From: Azorinus chamasolen
Taxonomy: Eukaryota; Mollusca; Bivalvia; Cardiida; Solecurtidae
Length of the DNA stretch: 64,000 bases
Direction of reading: 5' to 3'
Assembly: GCA_963576725.1 (NCBI GenBank)
Contig: OY755247.1
Coordinates: 19,068,957-19,132,956, forward strand
Part shown: positions 33,001-45,000 of the stretch, piece after piece
How positions within the stretch are numbered: position 1 is the stretch's first letter
Layout: each line of letters begins with the position of its first letter
The notes under the pieces: model-generated
The model's input: only the letters and a program-made list of their open reading frames with translations
Databases searched by the model: none
Told to the model about the DNA's origin: nothing
Translations under genes and position numbers: made by a program

Positions 33001-36000
33001 GATCAACAATACCTCAGCTTTGGGGCCAACAATTAAACAATAAACTATAACTGTGAACAACTACTACAGCCCCAAGCCAGCGAGACGGCTGGTCGATGCC
33101 TCAACTTCAAAATGGTGCTTGGAACACAATCCTCAAGCTATGTCATGAAACTATAAATGCGAGCTATATAACCCTAGGCTATGCGAGTTGAGACCCTTAG
33201 CATCAAACCCTGTTGAAACCTGTGGTTTGAAGCTATCTCAACACTACTGTGACTTCAAACCTACGTATCAGACCCTATGTCTCAAAGCATGTATGTAACC
33301 CTACGCTCTGAAACCTATCTTGAGCAGTGTATGAAACCTGCTTCAAGAAGCTTATAAAACTAACGCTTTGAAGCCTGCCTGCAGTATGTTCCGAGCCCGG
33401 CTCGAAAACACTGCCTCAAAAAGACGGCTTCAAAAAGACAGCCTCAAAAAGACGGCCTCAGGCAGACGGTTCAGCAACGCTCCGAACCCTGAGCACGGTC
33501 TACAGCAAACCTGCTTCAAACCGAATATAACCCCAGGCTATATCAGTCTGAGCAACACCATCTCAATGCCTCAGCTACTCTGAGACCGCTATGAAATAGC
33601 AGTATAATATTAGGCTGGTTGGACTGTCTAAACGTGCAATTTTCATGCCCAAAGAGAGAACTCAGAGGACAGTTACTTAGCCCATTCAAAGAACAGGTAA
33701 CTGCACAATTACGTAGCCCAAGCAGACAATATATTCGCCAGTCTTTAACCTTAATGAGTGCAATACTCTATCAGTCAAAAACCAACGATATAGCTTCTAT
33801 ACATAAGTATATAAAGCCGTCACTGAAAGTTCTATGAATATTCAGTGCCCTGATCACAAAATAACCAGCAGTGATCGTTGAATAAGTTTGCTCCAGTCTC
33901 AGCATTTGTATACAGCTTCCATTAGTTTGAGGTACTTCGGCAAATTAGCATATAAACATATTTCATTCATATTAATTATTTCGATTGACCAACCGCCTCA
34001 CTCATTTGAATATATACGCAGTATTAATTTTTATAAGGTATAAAACAAACAAAATGAAGTTTAAAAGTGAACTTACTTTGATAAACAACAAATTAATGAA
34101 ATCTAACTAACAGTTAAAAAGGGAGATAATCCTGTATATACAAAACTACAGTTAACTCAAATCGCTTACCTAGCGATATACTACAGGTTTTCTTGACAAC
34201 AGCCCCCTTCTCAAGAAAACGCTCTACTGTTTTCAACTAATACAAGAAAATCTGTTACTCTATTGACGGCTCAGGTAGTCAGCACATACATTGTCTGAGC
34301 CCTTGATTACTTGAACCTTGAACTGATAATTTTGTAGGAACAGAGCCCATCTCATGATCCTACCACTCTCTATCTTGCATTTCTGAATGTATGCCAATGG
34401 TGCATGATCTGTCTGGAGTATGAACTCCGCACCATACAGGTACTTCTGAAATTTTCTAATGCCGAAAATGATGGCTAGGCACTCACGCTCTATGACGGAG
34501 TAGTTCTTCTCCCTCTGTAGCAGCTTTTTGCTAGCATATGCTATGGGGAACAATCCATCTTCAAACTCTTGCATCAAGGCTGCTCCAACTCCACTGTCTG
34601 AGGCATCTGTTTGTAAAACAAAGGGCCTCTTGAAGTCTGGTAGCCTGAGGATGGGTGAGCGAGTTAACATGTCCTTGAGTGTACTGAACGCCTGCTCATG
34701 TTCATCCGTCCAAACAACTGTGTTCGGCTTTCCTTTCTTCGTCAGGTCTGTGAGGGGAGACGCAACATCGGCAAATGCTGGGATAAACTTCCTGTAGTAT
34801 CCCGCCAAGCCCAAGAATGCTCGTACTTGCCTTTTGGTCTTGGGTCTATCTGCATTCTTGATCTTATGAAGCTTCTCTTGCTCCATCTGCAACATACCTT
34901 TGCCAATTACATGTCCTGTGAATGAAATGTTTTCATATCCAATCATGCATTTGGATGGTCTTATGGTCAAGCCGGCGTCTCGCACCCTTGTAAAAACTTC
35001 TCTCAATATTCTGAGATGTGGCCCCCAGGACTGGGTATGGCCCATGATATCATCGACATAGTTGTCGGCATCACTGCAACCATGCAGCAGTTTGCGCATC
35101 ATCCTGTTGAACGTGCTCCCCGAGTTTACCATGCCAAAAGGCATCTTCTTGAACTGGTAACTTCCGTCTGGGGTTGTGAAAGCCGTCAAGTGCTTCGACT
35201 TATCTTCAACAGGTATCTGCCAGTAACCCTTGCTCAAGTCTTAGTGATCATTGCAGATGTGGAAGTGGAAGGAATATTAGGGTTGGACTTCATGAAGTCA
35301 CACACGGTGATTACAGATATTGCAAACAACAGTATGACCATTAATGGGACTCCTTGCTCACTGCAGACGGCTGGGAAAATAGGTTGTTTCAGAGTTGTTG
35401 TTTCAGAGCAGGTTTTATTGAAACCTAAATCAGAAACCGTAATTTATGGTAAGGTTTCTGGAGGGGAATGTTTGAGAAGGGACAACTTCTACCTTGTTGA
35501 AACCTCTGAAAGACTTCTGAACAGTGGTGAGAGCCTAGTGGCTAGGTCTATTGTTACAGCCAATCAAACTGTGCCAGTGAGGATTATGAATCTGTCACAT
35601 GAAGAAAAGGTATTCAATGTTGGGACAAACACTGCAACTATAAGTCCGGTGACAGAGGTCCAAAACATTGATTCCAAACCTAAAGCTATAAAAGGTGTTC
35701 CAGAACATGTATTGGACTTGTATCAAAGAATTGTGAGGATGGATGTCTGATGGTTAAGTTTAAGTACCAGTAACATTTGACTCCCGGGAAAAGGGAACTT
35801 TAGTCATAAACTGAGAAGGTTTTGCAGTTTCATTTTTATTTTGTTTTCATATACCGTTGTAAGGCAACAACATGATTAAATCAATGTTTACTTCATAACC
35901 TGTACTTGTAATTTTGTTCAGTCGGGACGACTGTTCCCGGAGGCGTGGGTAATGTAACGAAGATGTATTTTGCCGTGTTTTCAAAAGTTATCTCCCTTGT

Positions 36001-39000
36001 ATAAGTTAGCTACATTTGTTCTCGGTTCCCGAACTTTCTAAAATTGGCTTCAAACATTCTACAGATCCCGTTACAAGGTAGATATATGAATTGTTTAGTA
36101 TTCTTATCCTTCAAAAAGATCAGTCAGACCCAGTTTATATGTATAGCACTTGTGTTATTTGTTTATTCATTGATTTTATAGCGATCTAGCTCAGTGATCA
36201 TGTTTCAGTTATTAGGCGCTCATTCGGTATCGCACACGCACAGACTGCGTGGTTATCTAGAGTGGATTCCCTTGGTTTTCAGAGATATGTTCACCAGGCG
36301 GCGCCACATGCATACTGGCGTATATAAACCCCTCGCTTCACTCTGTTCAGCCTGACCGAAATTGTCAGCCGACCAGTTAACGTCGCAAGGAATATATAGA
36401 AGAACGACCACAGCAATAGTATATTACATGTACTTGTATATTGATTGGGAGATCGGAGACTTTGGACAAGTGCTGGAAACCTTCAGGCATTAATGCAATG
36501 CAGAAGAACCCCAGAACTAGCTCCGGGTCGCCACTTCTGTCTTTATAGTTTGAGACCGACTTCATTGGTTTATTTTATACAGCTATTAGTAGCTGGGTGC
36601 ATCCATACCTGGACAGGTTTGGAGGTGTTTCAGACCGAGTGTCTGAAGGCAGTAATTTAGCTCTGGGAGCAAGGTTAAACCGAAGTCATATTTTGTGGTC
36701 TGAGGTCATAGTTTTAGGTTTGGAACCATAAATCATAGTTTTAGGTTTGGAACCATAAATCATAGTTTTAGGTTTGAACCATAAACCATATTTTTAGGTT
36801 TGGAACCATAAATTGAGGTTCCAGGTAGCTTACGCATATTCCTTGAGGGTTTTGTATACGCCAGTGGTTATAATCACTAATCACTGTTTGATTCTTTTTA
36901 AGGCAAGAAGCCATAAATCATTGTTTGTGATTTTAAAGTTAATTCTGTTTGAGGCAGACAGCCAGTTCCAATCATTTTGCATAATCATTATACATAATTA
37001 GTTGTAGTTCTAAACCCATTTTTAGTGTTTCATTGTTCTTTAATCATAGGCTAGGTAGCCCCGAGAAAAATTATATGTTCTTGTCCATTTTTTTGTATTG
37101 ATATATTGAATCCGCTCGGTACATAGCTCGGTGCACGTTACAGAAATTCTTCCCGGACGAGCCCCCAAATTGTCAGGATGCTGGGTGATGCCCCAATGAC
37201 AAGACCCAGCTTCAGACCTTTTTAAATATTTCGGGCGTTCCGTGAGGTGACAATGTCTTGAGCCAAACACAGCACAGGGCTTGAAACTATAAAATTGATG
37301 TGGCTGGGCTATGCTAGCCGGTGATGAATATATGGTGTTCTGAGGCTACTTTGCCTGAGACGAACACTATGAAAACATGAAATTATATACAAAAACCTAT
37401 GTTATGGTGATCAACAATACCTCAGCTTTGGGGCCAACAATTAAACAATAAACTATAACTGTGAACAACTACTACAGCCCCAAGCCAGCGAGACAGCTGG
37501 TCGATGCCTCAACTTCAAAATGGTGCTTGTGTTCCAAGCCTCAAGCTATGTCATGAAACTATAAATGCGAGCTATATAACCCTAGGCTATGCGAGTTGAG
37601 ACCCTTAGCATCAAACCCTGTTGAAACCTGTGGTTTGAAGCTATCTCAACACTACTGTGACTTCAAACCTACGTATCAGACCCTATGTCCCAAAGCATGT
37701 ATGTAGCCCTACGCTCTGAAACCTATCTTGAGCAGTGCATGAAACCTGCTTCAAGAAGCTTAAAAACCTAACGCTTTGAAGCCTGCCTGCAGTATGTTCC
37801 GAGCCCGGCTCGAAAACACTGCCTCAAAAAGACGACTTCAAAAATTGTGCTTCTACCAATGGTATGGTAATCAAGTCATCTCTAGAACTTGGGTCTCCAC
37901 TGAGCTGAATTGGATAGACAGCAGACACTTTGTGCTGTCTCTCATGTTCATCATGACTGCTCAAGCCGCACTGTCGGCATGGTATTCTACTAACTCCATC
38001 GGCATTGCCGTGAAGCCTTCCGGGTCTGTGTTCAATCTTCATCTGGTATGAAGAGAGTGTCTCTAACCAGCGTGCAACCTGGCCCTCAGGGTTTTTAAAG
38101 TTTGTCAGCCATCTTAATGAGCCATGGTCCGTTCTGACTAGAAACTGTTTTCCGTTCAAGTAGTGTCTAAAGTACTTTACAAAGTGTACCAGAGCAAGCA
38201 ATTCCTTTCTGGTAACACAATATCTGCGCTCCGACTTGCTCAAAGTTCGGCTTGCATAAGCAATGACAACTTCCTGGTTGTCAAGCTTCTGTGAGAGTAC
38301 TGCTCCGATTGAATCATTGCTTGCGTCTGTGTCCAAGATAAAGCTTTGAGAGAAGTCTGGGTGTGCTAAAATAGGAGATTCGGTCAACCTTTGTTTCAAG
38401 CACATAAATGCATTCTCACAGGCATCAGACCACTCGAACTTTGTGTTCTTTTCTGTAAGACGGTGTAAGGGTTTGGCAATCTGCGAGAAGTTTTCAATAA
38501 ACCTGCGGTAGTAACTACATATTCCGAGAAAAGATCTTACATCTCTGACACAGGTTGGCGTAGGCCAAGACTTTATACATTCAGTTTTCTTCGGATCTGT
38601 AGTGACACCTTCTGCCGAAATAATATGCCCGAGAAATTCTACCTTTTGCTGAAACAAGTGACATTTCCTGGGTTTTAGTTTTAGACCAGCTTCACCAAGT
38701 CTTTGAAACACAGAATCAAGGTTCTGAACCATTTCTTCAAAGCTCCTTCCTGTCACGATGATGTCATCGAGGTAGATTAAACATACCTTCCAATGCAAAC
38801 CAGCAAGAACAGTTTCCATAAGTCTTTCGAATGTTGCTGGCGCATTACACAAGCCAAATGGCATTACCTTGAACTCAAACAAACCTTCTCTTGTCACGAA
38901 AGAGGTTTTTGCACGATCTTCAGGCTCCACTTCAACCTGCCAATAGCCCGAATTAAGGTCCAAGCAAGAAAACCACTTGGAACCAGCTAATTGGTCTAGG

Positions 39001-42000
39001 CTTTCATCTATCCTGGGCAACGGATATGCATCTTTTACTGTTATATCATTCAACTTGCGATAATCCACGCAAAAACGACGAGTTCCGTCCTTCTTCTGAA
39101 CGAGGACAATGCCGCTGGCCCAGGGGCTGCTTGAAGGCTGAATGACATCTTTGTCCAACATCTGTTTTGTCTGTTTTTCAACCTCATCAGTTAGGTGTGC
39201 TGGGACCCTTCGTAGCCTTTGCTTAATTGGTGGTGCACTGCCTGTCGATATTTTATGTCGAACTATCCCTGTTCGACCAATATCATCGTCTGAAGACGAG
39301 AAAACACTGCTATGCTTTCTCAAAAGGCTAGAAACTTGTTTGCAGTTTTCTGCATCCATCCCATCAGCACCAATAAATGTTCTGGAACACCTTTTATAGC
39401 CTTGGGTTTGGAATCAATGTTTTGGACCTCTGTCACCGGACTCAATGTTGCAATGTTTGTCCCAACATTGAAGACCTTTTCTTCATCTGACAGGTTCATA
39501 ATCCTCACTGGCACAGTTTGATTGGCTGTAACAAGAGACCTAGCCACTAGGCTCTCACCACTGTTCAGAAGTCTTTCAGAGGTTTCAACAATGTAGAAGT
39601 TGTCCCTTCTCAAACATTCCCCTCCAGAAACCTTACCATAAATCACGGTTTCTGATTTAGGTTTCAATAAAACCTGCTCTGAAACAACAACTCTGAAACA
39701 ACCTATTTTCCCAGCCGTCTGCAGTGAGCAAGGAGTCCCATTAATGGTCATACTGTTGTTTGCAATATCTGTAATCACCTTGTGTGACTTCATGAAGTCC
39801 AACCCTAATATTCCGTCCACTTCCACATCTGCAACGATCACTGCTGGTTATTTTGTGATCAGGGCACTGAATATTCATAGAACTTTCAGTGACGGCTTTA
39901 TATACTTATGTATAGAAGCTATATCGTTGGGTTTTGACTGATAGAGTATTGCACTCATTAAGGTTAAAGACTGGCGAATATATTGTCTGCTTGGGCTACG
40001 TAATTGTGCAGTTACCTGTTCTTTGAATGGGCTAAGTAACTGTCCTCTGAGTTCTCTCTTTGGGCATGAAAATTGCACGTTTAAGACTGTCCAACCAGAC
40101 TTTAATAATATTATACTGCTATTTCATAGCGGTCTCAGATTAGCTGAGGCATTGAGATGGTGTTGCTCAGACTGATATAGCCTGGGGTTATATTCGGTTT
40201 GAAGCAGGTTTGCTGTAGACCGTGCTCAGGGTTCGGAGCGTTGCTGAACCGTCTGCCTGAGGCCGTCTTTTTGAGGCTATACTTTTGAAGCCGTCTTTTT
40301 GAGGCTGTCTTTTTGAAGCCGTCTTTTTGAGGCAGTGTTTTCGAGCCGGGCTCGGAACATACTGCAGGCAGGCTTCAAAGCGTTAGTTTTATAAGCTTCT
40401 TGAAGCAGGTTTCATACACTGCTCAAGATACGTTTCAGAGCGTAGGGTTACATACATGCTTTGAGACATAGGGTCTGATACGTAGGTTTGAAGTCACAGT
40501 AGTGTTGAGATAGCTTCAAACCACAGGTTTCAACAGGGTTTGATGCTTAGGGTCTCAACTCGCATAGTCTAGGGTTATATAGCTCACATTTATACAGTTT
40601 CATGACATAGCTTGAGGATTGTGTTCCAAGCACCATTTTGAAGTTGAGGCATCGACCAGCCGTCTCGCTGGCTTGGGGCTGTAGTAGTTTGTTCACAGTT
40701 ATAGTTTATTGTTTAATTGTTGGCCCCAAAGCTGAGGTATTGTTGATCACCATAACATAGGTTTTTGTTTCATGTTTTCATAGTGTTCGTCTCAGGCAAA
40801 GTAGCCTCAGAACACCATACTATCATCATCGGCTAGCATAGCCCAGCCACATCAATTTTATAGTTTCAAGCCCTGTGCTGTGTTTGGTTCAAGACATTGT
40901 CACCTCACGGAACGCCCGAAATATTTAAAAAGGTCTGAAGCTGGGTCTTGTCATTGGGGCATCACCCAGCATCCTGACAATTTAGTGAAGAATTTATCTT
41001 CTTTCAAGCTTGACATGATGTCCTCAGGATTACCCATAGGTTCCGTGTCAAACTTTGTCACCATGTTGAGCCTTCTGAAATCGATGCAGAACCTATTTGT
41101 TCCATCCTTCTTTTTCACCAACACAATTGGTGAGTTGTAATCTGACTGTGCTGGCTCTATCACTCCAGCATCAAGCATGTTCTGAACCTCATCAGAAACT
41201 TCTTTTCTCTTTGCATATGGTATGGGGTATGGTCGAACCCTAACCGGTGTCTTGCTGGTGAGCTCTATCTTATGCTCCTCCAGCTCAGTTGTTCCAGGCT
41301 TCTCGGTGAAAATGTTCTGGAACTCTTCAAGCAACCTGAGCACATCATGCCGTTGCTCACGTGTCAAGCTTTCTGACACCATGACATCTTTGTAAGTCTC
41401 GCAGCTAGTCAAGCCTGCCAGTTCAATCAAGCTTTCATCATCCACCACCCCATAATCTTCACTGTGTTCAGCCTCTATGATCGCCATGCATGAAACAACA
41501 TCCTCGAGCTCCCTCTCTTCATACTTCTTCAGAAGGTTGATGTGGTATGTGCCAACCATGTCACCAACCTGGACCTTGTAGTCCATCCTGTTAACTGCCT
41601 CAATGACTTCGAACGGCCCCTTCCACTGCAGAGTCAGTTTGTTGTGCGAGGTAGGCAACAACAGCAGAACTTTATCTCCTTTCACAAGCTTTCTGTTTCT
41701 AGCTGACTTGTCATAGTGGTGCTTGTACATACACTGGGCATCGTTCAAACTTTCACGAGCTATCTTGCAAGTGTCCTCGAGTCTGTGTCTCAGGTCAAGC
41801 ACATATTGGTATGTGGTCAAGACTTCTGGTGTTTCTCTCTCAGTCCAGAGTTCCTTCAGCACTTGCATGGGACCTCGAACAGTGCGACCATACATGAGCT
41901 CAAACGGCGAGAAACCCGTTGAAGCTTGTGGGACCTCTCTGTAGGCGAACAACACAGCAGAGAGATATCTGTCCCAATCTTTGGGTCGCTCCTGGCACAT

Positions 42001-45000
42001 CTTCTTGAGCATGCTCTTCAAAATGCCATTCATCCGCTCACACCACCCATTACACTTGGGGTTGTATGGTGTAGTAAAGAGTTGTTTCAGAGATATCAGT
42101 CGACAAACCTCCCTCATCAAGTCTGAGGTGAACTGACTTCCTTTGTCACTGAGTATCTCAGATGGGAACCCAACTCTTGAAAATACATCGAGCAGTGCTT
42201 CAGCCACCCGCTCTGTCTCGATCTTTGGCAAGGCCACAGCCTCGGGGTACTTTGTAGCATAATCAACTACAGTGAGTATGTATATGTTCCCTTTCTCAGA
42301 TACAGGCGTTATGGGACCAATAAGATCAACGGCAACCCGATGAAATGGTGTATCCATAATTGGCATCTCCCCCATAGGTACCTTTGAGACTCTTCCCTTT
42401 GGTACTGTCTTCTGACATATATCGCATGAGCGACAAAACCTTGTCACATCACTGGTTACCCCAGGCCAGTGAAAGCTTGTTGTAATCCTATCAACCGTCT
42501 TCTTGGTTGAGAGGTGTCCACCAACAATTGATTCGTGTGCCAGGCTCATCACACGTCTTCTAAGCTTTGTTGGGACAACTACTTGTTTCAATTCAGTTGA
42601 ACCAGAGCCCTTACTCTCTGTGAACAACCTATACAGAACATCCTTCTGTACCTCATATCTATAACTGTTTCCACCCCTTGTGGTCAGCGTACTCTTGTCT
42701 CGGGCATAAGACCACAACTTTTGCAAAGATGTGTCTTCAGTCTGAGCCTTCCTGAGCTCATCAATAGTAACCTCATCCCCAGGAGAGTTTGGAACACTTA
42801 ATGCCCTGAGAGGTCTCTCTTCCTTCTTGGTCTGAGCTCGTGTCATGACAGCTGCCGAAACTCTAGCTTCGGGGTTCTGTGCTTCATGACCCATGGTTTC
42901 GAACCATTCCTGGTTTGGGGTGTTTGAAACTCCATGTATATTCCCCAACACCAAATCACATATGAGTGAGCTCAACACCATGGCTTCAACATTGCCAGTG
43001 TAATATGGTGTATCAACCTGAACCAATGCTGCTGGTACTATCTTGGCCCCGCCATCGATAGTTATCATAATATATCTCTTGTCCAGCATCTGGTCGTCTC
43101 GCACCAGGTTCTTTCGTATGGCCGCCAACTCACAGCCAGTATCTCTCAAAACCTTGACTGCTCGACCATCAACTAACCCTGGTTGCAAATTCAAATTTCT
43201 CTCGCCTTCAAGCGATTCAACGGTACAGCCACCTGCTATGATCGGCACAGACTCTCCATTAGCTAAGCATAGCTCTTCATCTCTGATACATTCTTGTATG
43301 TGGCTCTGGTTGCAGGAGACCGACATACACAAAGCAGATATTTTCTGCTTGTCCTGAGACTGGTGTTGACTCTGATAACGCCTATGCTTGAACTCTTTGT
43401 TGTATGTCTGAGCACCATGCTGCTGCTGTCCAGAGTCTTCATAACACATTGCTCCAGCACTTATTTTCTTCGGGCCATTCTGGCGACAGTCTCTGGCGAA
43501 ATGTCCCTCTTTTCTGCATATGAAACAAACCTTTTTCTGAGGTTCAGACCGTGGTGCTGGGCTAGCTCTGAGGTTAGTATTTGGCCTCTGATGTTGCCTG
43601 TTTGATGATGAGTTGAGCTTGGCATGCTTGTTCGAGCATATGGAGCCACCATGAGCCTCTATATATTGCTCAGCTAGCTTCGTCACATCATCAACCGACT
43701 TCGGGACTCTCTCTTTCAAGAACAAAGCAAGTTCGGACGAACAGGTTCGTATAAACTGCTCTCGAACCACTAAATCCATCAAGCCTTCATACGATTTCTC
43801 AACCTCAGCCATCTCTGTCCATCTACTAAAATACCTTGTCAACCTAACCATAAACTGAAAAACAGTCTCCCCATGCTCGGGTCGACTTTCTCTAAACTTC
43901 TGCCTGAATCCTTCTTCTGTCAACTGATATCGCCTGAGCACAGCCTTTTTCAGAGCCCTGTAATCATGAGCATGTTCTGGAGGCATGCTGGTATATACCT
44001 CAAGACCCTTGCCTGTCAAAAGCGAGCTCAAACTAACTGCCCATGTCTTCTCTTCCCAGCCCTGGCTCTGAGCAAAGCGCTCGAACCGTTCTATATATGA
44101 GTCCATATCATCTTTCTGCTCATCAAACTTCGGCAATTTTGGTCTGGGAGCCTTACTGCTTGTTTCTGAGGTAGGCCCCCTCATGCCTGTCTCAGCCCTT
44201 AACTTGACCAACGCGATCTCACGCTCCTGTTCTTCACGCTTCATATGGGCTTTTCTCTCAAACTGATCATGCTCACGCTTCTGCCGCTCATCTTCACGTT
44301 TCTGTCGCTCATCTTCTCGTCTCGACATACGCTCTTCCCTATCTAAATATTCTTTCTCTTTCTTCTCAGCATATTCCCTGAGGTCTTGCCCAGTCAACCC
44401 TAAACGTACACCAGCCGATATCCATTTATCTACGTCCATGATCACCAAACTAATGCTTCAACCCTATGTAGCTTCAGCTATAAAAACCTTCTGAGAACTA
44501 TCCCGGACGAGCCCCCAAATTGTCAGGATGCTAGGTGATGCCCCAATGACAAGACCCAGCTTCAGACCTTTTTAAATATTTCGGGCGTTCCGTGAGGTGA
44601 CAATGTCTTGAGCCAAACACAGCACAAGGTTTAAAACTATAAAATTGATGTGGCTGGGCTATGCTAGCCGGAGATGAATATATGGTGTTCTGAGGCTACT
44701 TTGCCTGAGACGAACACTATGAAAACATGAAATTATATACAAAAACCTATGTTATGGTGATCAACAATACCTCAGCTTTGGGGCCAACAATTAAACAATA
44801 AACTATAACTGTGAACAACTACTACAGCCCCAAGCCAGCGAGACGGCTGGTCGATGCCTCAACTTCAAAATGGTGCTTGGAACACAATCCTCAAGCTATG
44901 TCATGAAACTATAAATGCGAGCTATATAACCCTAGGCTATGCGAGTTGAGACCCTTAGCATCAAACCCTGTTGAAACCTGTGGTTTGAAGCTATCTCAAC

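Larger units (their letters stand above)
35241..40979. mobile_element. Chimeric block inside the RT of element A
   Basis: In plus-strand order: family B protease piece (+), B 3' end and LTR (+), element A primer site and LTR fragment (coding -), B protease/RT/RNaseH (-), element A LTR fragment (opposite orientation). The two A LTR fragments share variants (GATGCTGGGTG, CAGGGCTTGAAAC) absent from the outer LTRs, so they come from another copy. Both B protease pieces begin at the same B position (TGATCRTTGCAG). No clean target duplication is visible. Confidence 0.75.

Noticed and set aside
33368..33837. Two 70-codon frames repeated in both outer LTRs
   Set aside because: Non-coding LTR sequence; they also cross the minisatellite and have no family resemblance.
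34528..35750. Plus-strand frames overlapping element A RT, including the first part of a 244-codon frame
   Set aside because: Left of 35240 they are antisense shadows of RT; only 35241-35750 is real (family B protease fragment).
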